From an uncultured Alphaproteobacteria bacterium (lineage in GTDB: Bacteria > Pseudomonadota > Alphaproteobacteria > RUG11792): a stretch of DNA of 64,000 bases. Shown here piece by piece: positions 1 through 6,744 of this stretch. The DNA lies in NCBI GenBank assembly GCA_944390585.1, contig CALXQI010000015.1, positions 124,001-188,000 of the forward strand, read 5' to 3'. The notes under the pieces are model-generated. The model was given only the letters and a program-made list of their open reading frames with translations, had not been told where the DNA came from and ran no database searches. The translations under genes and the position numbers were made by a program. Each line of letters starts with the position of its first letter. Position 1 is the first letter of the stretch.

Positions 1-1
1 T

Positions 2-1180
2 TATCTTTTGGTTGAATGTACACATATAATTAATGAGATAGCAGATAGTGAAAAACCATTTTATACAAATAAATTTATTGGAATTCCAAGTTCTGTAAAA
101 TATAAACCAGCTGTTGTGACTAGTAGAAAAAAAATTGGCCCACAAACTGCAATAGTTACCGGACCATCTGGAGAAGAAATTTATTGTGATGATGATGGAA
201 GAATAAAAGTTAAGTTTATATGGGATAGTAGATCAAAAGAGGATGAAAAGAGTTCGTATTGGGTGCGTGTTGCACATTTTTTAGCAAATAAAAGTTATGG
301 ATCATATTATATTCCGCGTATTGGTAGTGAAGTATGTGTGTTATTTTTAAACCAAGATGCAGATATACATGCTGCAGACATACCAATTGTAGTTTCTAGC
401 TTGTACAACGGTGTAAACAAGCCGCACTACCAAAAAACGGATAACACAGTTATGGCATTGTATACAAACTCATCAAAGGGTGGGGGAGGGTACAATGAAA
501 TCAGAATCGATGATAAAAAGGATAATGAACTTGTGTATTTACACATGCAAAAAGATTATGAAGAAGTAGTAGAACGTAATATGACAACTACAATTGTAAA
601 AGGTGATGCATCATTTACAAATCAAGAAGGTAATGTTACGTATACTGTTAAAAAAGGTAATGATACTTATTTGAATGAAAAAGGCAATGTAGATGCTACA
701 ATGAGCGATGGAAATTATACTTTTACATTAACAAAAGGGAATGTTACTGTAGCAATTCAGAATGGTAATGTAAAAATTGATATAAACGGAGATGTTAATA
801 TTGCAATTAAAAAAAATGCAAATGTTAAAATTGATGGCGATTTATCTTTAGAAGCTAAAAATATAAAAATTAAAGCAAATGCTGCCTATTCATTGGATGC
901 AGCGCAAAATATTACGCTTAATGCTAAACAAAATATTCAAGCAACGGCATCTGCTAGCATTTCCGCAAAAGCAACATCTAGCATGAGTTTAGAGGGGAAG
1001 AGTATAGATGCAAAAGCTAATACTGGTGTCACAGTTAAAGCAACAACAAGCCTCAGTTTAGAAGGGTTGTCGTTTACACTGAAAAGCAGTACAACCGGTA
1101 CTGTGCAAGCTGGAGCGCAATTAAAACTGAGCGGTGCTGCTATGGTGCAGGTACAGGGTGCTATGGTAAAACTTGGATAG
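2..1180 (+). CDS. vgrG: VgrG, type VI secretion spike protein (5' truncated by window edge)
   Basis: The reading frame is open from base 2, so the gene starts outside the window; the TTG at position 8 is only the first possible start inside it. About 390 C-terminal residues are present. They include the gp5-like OB-fold stretch (GPSGEEIYCDDDGRIKVKF, then SYWVRVAH and IPRIGSEVCVLF) typical of VgrG, followed by NEIRIDDKK and a long run of short beta-repeats (GNVTYTV, GDVNIAI, KNIKIKA, ASISAKATSS) that would form the triple-stranded beta-helix needle. In the family this trimer forms the tip of the T6SS tube and carries effectors to the target cell. The end is short, with no extra C-terminal effector domain, so it is a structural VgrG. 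It ends 3 bp before the convergent end of the next gene. No other T6SS gene lies in the window. Confidence 0.92.
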   Translation, partial: YLLVECTHIINEIADSEKPFYTNKFIGIPSSVKYKPAVVTSRKKIGPQTAIVTGPSGEEIYCDDDGRIKVKFIWDSRSKEDEKSSYWVRVAHFLANKSYGSYYIPRIGSEVCVLFLNQDADIHAADIPIVVSSLYNGVNKPHYQKTDNTVMALYTNSSKGGGGYNEIRIDDKKDNELVYLHMQKDYEEVVERNMTTTIVKGDASFTNQEGNVTYTVKKGNDTYLNEKGNVDATMSDGNYTFTLTKGNVTVAIQNGNVKIDINGDVNIAIKKNANVKIDGDLSLEAKNIKIKANAAYSLDAAQNITLNAKQNIQATASASISAKATSSMSLEGKSIDAKANTGVTVKATTSLSLEGLSFTLKSSTTGTVQAGAQLKLSGAAMVQVQGAMVKLG

Positions 1181-1183
1181 AAA

Positions 1184-2167
1184 CTAATGTAGCATTTTAG
1201 ATATTGAAAAATACAATCGTTTTGCAAATAATTTAATGTTGTTAGCAATTTCCTCTACTTTAGACATACGTTTTATGCTATTTGTCTTGCAAAACATATC
1301 AATATATTTATTTATTGCTGTATCGGCTAGTTTACAATATTTATCATCAGCTTCTTTTGCATGTTGTAAATGATCTGCAGCTATTAATAGGTAAGACATT
1401 GTAATAGCGCGTTTTATTTGTTTAATTTCATAATCTGTTGGTGATCTTCCAAAATACGCTTGTAAGAATATAGTGCTTTGCGTATCAGATAGGTTGTACT
1501 CTGCTATTATGCGTCCTATGTCGTCATATTTATCTCCCAAGCCAGCAGTGTGCCAGCATATAAACACTACATCACCATTACATATCCTAATATTTGAGCA
1601 AGATAGTGAATTGTGGCAAAAATTACTAGATGTAGCAACAGCGGAGTGATATTTTAACCATTCAGTACTTAAAGTACCAAAATTGACTGGAACATATACA
1701 GAATATTTCATACAAATTCTAAATATATTTTTATATCCGTACGCCTTTTGATTGTAACTAAAATCATGTAACTTTCTTAATTTTATGGCAATTTTTTCTA
1801 ATATTTCATCATTTAAGCGATGCATTTTTACGGATGCTCCAGCATCTTCAACAATGTAACACTTGTAATCATCAGCACATCCCACATATTTTGCTGTAAG
1901 TCCTTCTTGATCAAGTTTTTTCACTAGTTTTATCTCATTTTTCTTCCAAAATTTTGCACAATTGCTTATAAAAACTCTTAGATAGTATACTTTGCCATTT
2001 GCTCTAATTCTAAACCATCTATTACTTGCTTTATCTCGGTCAAGAAAAGTTATCGCATCATTTTCTACATTTAAAATTTTTGCTATATCATTTCTGTATT
2101 CTTCAAGATTTAGTGCATAAACAGCATGTATAAAGAAAGCAAATATAAAAACAGTTCTACCAATCAT
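1184..2167 (-). CDS. Secreted choline-kinase/APH-fold protein with lost catalytic residues (pseudokinase)
   Basis: About 327 residues from the ATG at 2167. A longer frame to 2320 exists but overlaps ruvC and would hide a good signal peptide (MIGRTVFIFAFFIHAVYA, cut before LNLEEY). The rest resembles the choline/ethanolamine kinase and aminoglycoside phosphotransferase fold: an N lobe (NRWFRIRANGKVYYLRV), a hinge region (CYIVEDAG) and the C-lobe pattern HNSLSCSNIRI...VVFICWHTAGLGDKYDDIG. In active relatives these are H-N-D-L-x-x-x-N and I-D-[WF]-E; here the catalytic Asp is Ser and the metal-binding Asp is Cys. The fold seems kept while catalysis is probably lost. It sits tail to tail with vgrG and divergent from ruvC. 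A secreted kinase-like protein next to a T6SS spike gene could act on the host or neighbouring cells, but that is inference. Confidence 0.7.
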   Translation of the reverse strand: MIGRTVFIFAFFIHAVYALNLEEYRNDIAKILNVENDAITFLDRDKASNRWFRIRANGKVYYLRVFISNCAKFWKKNEIKLVKKLDQEGLTAKYVGCADDYKCYIVEDAGASVKMHRLNDEILEKIAIKLRKLHDFSYNQKAYGYKNIFRICMKYSVYVPVNFGTLSTEWLKYHSAVATSSNFCHNSLSCSNIRICNGDVVFICWHTAGLGDKYDDIGRIIAEYNLSDTQSTIFLQAYFGRSPTDYEIKQIKRAITMSYLLIAADHLQHAKEADDKYCKLADTAINKYIDMFCKTNSIKRMSKVEEIANNIKLFAKRLYFSISKMLH

Positions 2168-2263
2168 ATTATTCAATTTATTTATAAGGTATTGTATGAT
2201 TTCCCAAAGCACATATAAAATGCTATCATAAAACTGCATGATATGCAAAATTCCGCATGTATT

Positions 2264-2740
2264 ATGGTTATTCTTGGTATTGATCCTGGTCTTGTAAAAA
2301 CTGGGTGGGGGATTATTCAATCAAATGGATATGATAATATATCATATATTGCTTGTGGTATAATAAAAACAAATATTAATAATGATTTATATAATAGATT
2401 GGGAGAAATTTATCATGCAGTTTGCGATTTAATAAATGTTTATTCTCCAGCAGAAGCAGCTATAGAACGTGTTTTTGTTAATACAAATCCAGAAAGTAGT
2501 CAAAAATTAATTATGGCAAGAACATCTTCTATTTTGGCAATTCATAATTCTGGCCTTTCAATACATCAATATTCTGCTAATCAAGTAAAAAAAAATGTTA
2601 CAGGCAAAGGGCATGCTACCAAAGACCACGTGAAAATGATGTTAGAGAGAATACTTAATATTAACCTTGAAAATACAAAAAGTGATGCAACTGATGCGCT
2701 GGCAATCGCTTTATCGCACGTAAATTTATTTAATCTATAA
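2264..2740 (+). CDS. ruvC: Holliday junction endonuclease RuvC
   Basis: RuvC cuts Holliday junctions as a dimer, together with the RuvAB branch migration motor. The start is set at the ATG of MVILGIDPGL because the family begins there; an in-frame ATG at 2243 would add seven residues. This gives 158 residues, slightly shorter than usual. All four metal-binding acids are present: D7 (GIDPG), E68 (AIERVF), D141 and D144 (SDATDALAIA), and the FVNTNPESSQ and GKGHATKD stretches are typical. ruvA and ruvB are not adjacent. The gene is followed by about 600 bp without a protein gene. Confidence 0.95.
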   Translation: MVILGIDPGLVKTGWGIIQSNGYDNISYIACGIIKTNINNDLYNRLGEIYHAVCDLINVYSPAEAAIERVFVNTNPESSQKLIMARTSSILAIHNSGLSIHQYSANQVKKNVTGKGHATKDHVKMMLERILNINLENTKSDATDALAIALSHVNLFNL

Positions 2741-2752
2741 ATCAGTGCTTAT

Positions 2753-2893
2753 TGCAGCAGGAAAACCCCACTGCAAGTGAAGTAATTATGGTTATGGAAA
2801 ACAAAGTTGTGCAGAGAGCAGAAGCTCTCTACGTTATTGGAGTAACTATGAACTTTCCAAAACAAAAACAACAGGTGCAACAATGACCTGTTG
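2753..2893 (+). ncRNA. Possible structured RNA or leader (unidentified)
   Basis: The first part of the gene-free stretch 2741-3346 is less AT-rich than its surroundings and holds several inverted repeats: TTGCAG/CTGCAA near 2761-2785, a perfect AGAGAGC (2813-2819) with GCTCTCT (2824-2830) around a 4-nt loop, nested inside TGGAAA/TTTCCA, and a perfect CAACAGGT (2869-2876) with ACCTGTTG (2886-2893). No open frame fits it. A small RNA such as 6S, or the remnant of a palindromic element, would explain this. No family signature was recognised and the strand is a guess. Confidence 0.3.
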
Positions 2894-3346
2894 CATATAA
2901 ATTGTACAACATTTTTATGCTAAAGCAAGTGTTTAGGAAAACATTAAACACAAAATTATCCTATTGTAAATTGTGGCATTAATTGTTATATCTTTCTTGA
3001 TTAACAATATTTGATAATGTATTAATTTTTAATATTATCTTTCATTTGATAAAAAAATCTTAGCAGACACCTGGTTGTAAAATATAACGCTTTCTTATAT
3101 TTAATAAGAAATTAGTTGTTATATATATAAATTATTTTTATAATAAAAATTTTTAGTAAACGATTAATAGTTCTATCTTTTGTATTTATTATTAATTAAA
3201 AGCTATTGCGTTTTGAGTGATGTTTTAGTGTTAATAATATTTTATATTTACACTTAATTAAAACTATTGCGCTTTTAATTACTCATTCTAATGTTAACAA
3301 TACATCTATTTCTTGATAATGTTGAAATTATTTCTATTTTATAAAA
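2894..3346. repeat. AT-rich gene-free stretch with imperfect direct repeat
   Basis: No gene is visible. Two imperfect copies of a 48-bp segment lie at 3192-3239 and 3254-3302; both start TTAATTAAAA, share CTATTGCG and end near TTAAYAATA. A segment at about 3001-3022 also resembles part of the sspB 3' region (3381-3402, AATATTTGATAAT), which may mean that the sspB 3' end has been duplicated here and decayed. The strong divergence leaves this uncertain. Confidence 0.4.
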
Positions 3347-3790
3347 TTAGTCATTACGTCTTTGCATTATTTCTTCAAAGCTAATAATATTTGATAATAC
3401 ATCAGCGTTTTTATTTTGGACGCCATCCTTTTTTGATGAAAAATCTGGCACAAGGTCCATATGGAAGTTTTCTGATGGATCTTCAATAGAGATTATGGAT
3501 GAAAATGGAATATAAAGGTCTTCATCATCATGTTCAAATGATAAGCTTACAGAAAAACCGTAATCGTCAACTTGTAAATTCCAGAATTCATACTGCATTA
3601 CAATTGTCATATCTGTTTCAAAATCTTCATGCAAAATGTCGGACATTATTACACCAGGGTGCTGTGTTGCAAATTTAATGTATAAATGTTGTTTCTGTAC
3701 TAAGCCTTGCGTTTCTATAGTTTGCAATATTTGATGTACAACAGAAATTTCTGCTTCATTAATGAGCTTTTTGTAGTTTATTTTCTTCAT
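3347..3790 (-). CDS. sspB: SspB, ClpXP adaptor for ssrA-tagged proteins (alphaproteobacterial type)
   Basis: SspB tethers proteins that carry the tmRNA (ssrA) tag to the ClpXP protease. The 147-residue product from the ATG at 3790 has the layout of the alphaproteobacterial form: an N-terminal helix (NYKKLINEAEISVVHQILQ), then YIKFATQHPGVIMSDIL, MTIVMQYEFWNLQVDD, FSVSLSF and VPFSSI-like IPFSSIISIEDPS, with a charged tail of the type that contacts ClpX. A TTG at 3808 is in frame but would place the GGAG ribosome site inside the coding sequence, so 3790 is preferred. The gene lies directly downstream of ssrA on the same strand, separated by the ssrA terminator, whose U-tract abuts the GGAG. Tag and tag reader are therefore neighbours. 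Confidence 0.88.
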   Translation of the reverse strand: MKKINYKKLINEAEISVVHQILQTIETQGLVQKQHLYIKFATQHPGVIMSDILHEDFETDMTIVMQYEFWNLQVDDYGFSVSLSFEHDDEDLYIPFSSIISIEDPSENFHMDLVPDFSSKKDGVQNKNADVLSNIISFEEIMQRRND

Positions 3791-3804
3791 ACTTGCACAA
3801 CTCT

Positions 3805-3841
3805 CCAAAAAACGGGGGCATTCTGTTGCTCGGTTGCCCCC
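3805..3841 (-). terminator. Rho-independent terminator of ssrA
   Basis: On the minus strand GGGGGCA (3841-3835) and TGCCCCC (3820-3814) form a perfect 7-bp stem around a 14-nt loop, followed by G and six T. It sits just after the end of the tmRNA coding piece and just before sspB. The T-run runs directly into the GGAG ribosome site of sspB, so any sspB expression from ssrA needs read-through. Confidence 0.7.
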
Positions 3842-3842
3842 A

Positions 3843-4200
3843 ACCCGCTTTTATGTCTGAATTATACCAGACATACAGATCAGATGCTAAATCTATCCTA
3901 AGATTAAGCAACCTTTCTGTTACGTTGCGCAACTTTCCTGTTACGTTGCATGCAACGTGTACGCCTTACATTGGCATTTATACAAGTTAGCCCGATAACG
4001 ACGGAACAATGCCGAGCAAAAGAAATACCTTTACCACGGTATGTCAAACCTATTTCGCCCCCGTATGCAAGTGAAGGCGCCGGGTACCGCCCCCGGGTCC
4101 ATACAGCTTATTCTGTACTCCGTTTATTGCCGTAGTCAGAACTCCTGACATCCAGATTCTAACATAACAGGCTACTACGTATCAATCGTTTGTGTATTAT
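3843..4200 (-). ncRNA. ssrA: Circularly permuted (two-piece) tmRNA
   Basis: This island is much richer in GC than its surroundings and has no convincing protein frame. On the minus strand the acceptor piece comes first: T-stem CCGGG (4096-4092), 7-nt loop, CCCGG (4084-4080), then acceptor strand CGCCTTC (4079-4073). A 10-nt spacer follows, then the coding piece starting GGGGGCG (4062-4056), which pairs fully with CGCCTTC using two G-U pairs. GTTTGACATACC and a hairpin ATACC/GGTAT follow, as in other tmRNAs. The resume codon GCC falls at nucleotide 88 (E. coli: 90). The tag frame runs 3975-3904: A-N-V-R-R-T-R-C-M and then two units of QRNRKVA before TAA. The encoded 3' end lacks CCA. The outer ends are approximate. 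tmRNA rescues stalled ribosomes and tags the product for ClpXP. Confidence 0.85.
3907..3948 (-). repeat. 21-nt tandem duplication inside the tmRNA tag frame
   Basis: Two adjacent 21-nt units of the minus strand, beginning CAACGTAACAG and ending GTTGCG or GTTGCT, differ at three positions and keep the frame. Each encodes QRNRKVA, so the tag ends in two copies of the same seven residues. Without the duplication the tag would have 16 codons; with it there are 23. Confidence 0.8.
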
Positions 4201-4319
4201 TTTTGCAACATACCATGTTAAAATTGCTAAATTACGATAAATTTTTGCAACAGTGTGCGGAAATATCATATTATATAAGTATGAGGCGGCCGTGTTGGGC
4301 TAATTTTTTAGGAGTTATA

Positions 4320-4649
4320 ATGAATAAGTTTGCATTATTTGCATTGTCAGCGTTTGGAGCTTTTGCTGCCTTTGCTGGAGATGGTGTTGGTGGGGATGAG
4401 CAACCAGTTGGAGGTACTGATATAGTGCCAGATAGTGGTGATGGAACTGCTGGTGATACTGTTGTACCTACTAAAAGCGCTGGTGAAGAAGGTGTGAAAC
4501 AAAAGGGGCAAAGGCAGTGTCAGAAGCAGAAAAATAAAAAAATTGATAAAAAAGCAGCCGCAGACTGGACTGCAAAATTAAATGGAGATATGGGCACAAA
4601 GGGCGAAGTTGTAAGCGGTGGAGAAAAGGACGCAACAGTAGCGCAATAG
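4320..4649 (+). CDS. Small secreted protein, Gly/Asp-rich
   Basis: The ATG at 4320 follows a clear ribosome site (AGGAG, 6-7 nt before). The 109-residue product starts with a signal peptide (MNKFALFALSAFGAFAAFAG). The mature part first has a low-complexity acidic stretch rich in Gly, Asp and Val (DGVGGDEQPVGG, PDSGDGTAGD), then a Lys/Gln-rich segment (KQKGQRQCQKQKNKK) and ends GEKDATVAQ. No known family was recognised. The composition suggests a disordered exported protein. It is divergent from ssrA and convergent with rlmN. Confidence 0.75.
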   Translation: MNKFALFALSAFGAFAAFAGDGVGGDEQPVGGTDIVPDSGDGTAGDTVVPTKSAGEEGVKQKGQRQCQKQKNKKIDKKAAADWTAKLNGDMGTKGEVVSGGEKDATVAQ

Positions 4650-4675
4650 TATCTCTAATCTGTTTTGCTTGATAC

Positions 4676-5692
4676 CTAGTAGTTGTTTGATGAGCTGAGT
4701 TGGCCACATGCTGCCATGATGTCTATGCCGTGCTTGCTTCTGATTGGTGCGTCGATTCCGTTTTGCTTTAGTATTGTTGCAAAGTGTTTTACTCTGCTTA
4801 TTGGTGATTCTGTAAAGCATGCTCCTTGCCATGTGTTGAATCTGATTATGTTTGCCTTTGCGTTTAATTTTTTGCAGATTTTTGCTAATTCTATTGCACA
4901 TTCATCAGTATCATTTACGTTATTTAACATAATATATTCAAATGTAATGCGTAAAAATGAATGATATTTATTGTATTTTTGACATACATCAAATAATTTT
5001 TCAAGATTATATAATTTGTTAATTGGCATAATTTTTTCTCTAATTTGATCATTTGGGGCATGTAAAGAGATGGCTAGTTTTACATTTAATTTATCAACAA
5101 TTTTTTCTAAAACTGGGACAATTCCAGATGTGGAGAGTGTAATTTTACGCCGTGATATACCAAATAAATCTTCATCAGTAAATATATTAATAGCTTGCAA
5201 GACATTATCAATATTAAATAATGGCTCTCCCATCCCCATGAAAACTATGTTAGATATTGCTGAATTTGTAATTTTTTTCATAGCTACGTATTGAGCAACA
5301 ATTTCATTTGTAGTTAAATTGCGTACAAAACCATTGAATCCAGTATTACAAAATTTACAACCAACTGTGCATCCAACCTGTGATGAAATACAAATTGTAT
5401 TATGTGTTTTACTTGGTATTAATACTGTTTCAATTGTATTTTTATCTTCTAATTGCAGTAAAACTTTTGTTGTGCCATCAATTGATTTTAAAATATTGAC
5501 TACTGATGGTGTGCAAATTTCTATATTTTTTTGAAAAATATCCTGCAATTTTAATCCAATATTTGGCATTTCAGAAAAAGATGTTTTTCCATATTTACAT
5601 ACCCAATTCCAGATTTGTTTTGCTCTGAATAAAGGTATTTTATTGTCCAGCATATATTGTTGTAATGCAGATTTATCAAACACACTAATCAT
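4676..5692 (-). CDS. rlmN: RlmN, dual-specificity 23S rRNA A2503 / tRNA A37 C2-methyltransferase
   Basis: Radical SAM enzyme that methylates C2 of adenosine 2503 in 23S rRNA and of A37 in some tRNAs. The 338-residue product has the usual length. Key elements are the 4Fe-4S cluster motif in SQVGCTVGCKFCNTGF, the SAM-binding GMGEPL and ISLHAPND stretches, and the C-terminal GIDIMAACGQL carrying the cysteine that resolves the methyl transfer; the second catalytic cysteine lies in WQGACFTESP. The start at 5692 gives the expected N-terminal helical domain (FRAKQIWNWVCKYG). It is divergent from mlaA, 86 bp away. Confidence 0.93.
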   Translation of the reverse strand: MISVFDKSALQQYMLDNKIPLFRAKQIWNWVCKYGKTSFSEMPNIGLKLQDIFQKNIEICTPSVVNILKSIDGTTKVLLQLEDKNTIETVLIPSKTHNTICISSQVGCTVGCKFCNTGFNGFVRNLTTNEIVAQYVAMKKITNSAISNIVFMGMGEPLFNIDNVLQAINIFTDEDLFGISRRKITLSTSGIVPVLEKIVDKLNVKLAISLHAPNDQIREKIMPINKLYNLEKLFDVCQKYNKYHSFLRITFEYIMLNNVNDTDECAIELAKICKKLNAKANIIRFNTWQGACFTESPISRVKHFATILKQNGIDAPIRSKHGIDIMAACGQLSSSNNY

Positions 5693-5778
5693 TGCTTTAT
5701 TGCATAACTTTAAAGCATAATTCTACCATAACTTGGATAATATAGTGCTTTCTATTAAAAAATGGGGTATGCTGTAGA

Positions 5779-6486
5779 ATGAGCAAAATATGGTTATTTT
5801 TGATGAAAAACAATATTATTTTTATGTTACTTTTGCTCACTGCTTGTTCATCCACAAATAAGGATGATCCACTAGAGCCATTTAATAGAAAGGTATACAA
5901 ATTTAATGATGTTTTAGACAAGGCAATCTTACGCCCACTTGCAGTAGTGTACGATAAGGCTACTCCAGGATGGACTAAAAACGCTATAAGGAGCTTTAAA
6001 AAAACATTATTTACCCCAATAACATTTATAAATTATGTATTGCAAGGAGATTTACAAAATGCTAGCAAATCTTTATTTGGAGCATCATTTAATATTGCAT
6101 TTGGTTTTTTTGGTATGCATGACACTGCAAAGTTAGTTGGCATAGAATATGAAGAAACATCGTTTGGCAATACGTTAAAAAAGTGGGGCGCTGGACCAGG
6201 ACCGTTTATAGTTGTACCTATACTTGGACCATCAACTATGAGGGATTTGGCTGGTTCTGTAATAGAATTTCCAATCAGCGATACTCCAGAATTACTGTTA
6301 TTAAAGTTTAATAAGAAATGTAGAAAGTATATAAGATATAGTGTGTGGTGTATTGATAAAATTGATGGACGCGCAAAATTACTTGCGTTTACAGATAGTG
6401 CAGAAAAGCTTGGTGATGCGTATGCATTGGCAAGAAGTGTAATTATGCGAGAAAATTACATAGAAGAAGATCTTGATGATGAATAA
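5779..6486 (+). CDS. mlaA: MlaA (VacJ) outer-membrane lipoprotein
   Basis: MlaA removes misplaced phospholipids from the outer leaflet of the outer membrane and hands them to the Mla pathway. The sequence has a lipoprotein signal with a lipobox (LLLLTAC-SS), then the family pattern DPLEPFNRKVYKFNDVLDK, the helices around TPGWTKNAIRSFKK, TLKKWGAGPGPF and IVVPILGPSTMRD. Length (235 residues) is normal. An in-frame ATG at 5803 would shorten the signal peptide to MKNNIIFMLLLLTAC and is also plausible. mlaD of the same pathway lies about 3 kb downstream on the other strand; the remaining mla genes are not in the window. Confidence 0.92.
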   Translation: MSKIWLFLMKNNIIFMLLLLTACSSTNKDDPLEPFNRKVYKFNDVLDKAILRPLAVVYDKATPGWTKNAIRSFKKTLFTPITFINYVLQGDLQNASKSLFGASFNIAFGFFGMHDTAKLVGIEYEETSFGNTLKKWGAGPGPFIVVPILGPSTMRDLAGSVIEFPISDTPELLLLKFNKKCRKYIRYSVWCIDKIDGRAKLLAFTDSAEKLGDAYALARSVIMRENYIEEDLDDE

Positions 6487-6744
6487 AGATTGTGTATTGA
6501 ATAATAAAATAAAATATTTATAACAATTAATATTTAATGTTATGGATCAAAATATAAATTTTAATGGCTAAAAAAGATTTAATATAATAATTTATATATT
6601 GATAAAGACACAATATATAATAGAAAATATAGTAATTATATTTCTTAATTAATATTTGTAAGAAAAATTACTTGTATAAAAAAGCTTTGCACTTTTTGTA
6701 AAATAAATTACATTTATTATTATGAATATGATTGTTTTTGTAAA

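Noticed and set aside
3961-4010. Alternative tmRNA tag frame starting GCT-AAC about 17 nt earlier (ends HAT)
   Set aside because: It would place the resume codon at nucleotide 72 instead of about 90, and it does not end in an Ala/Val-type degron.
3707-4135. Three plus-strand open frames of 61-65 codons
   Set aside because: They lie over the tmRNA gene and the sspB start, have no ribosome site and resemble no protein.
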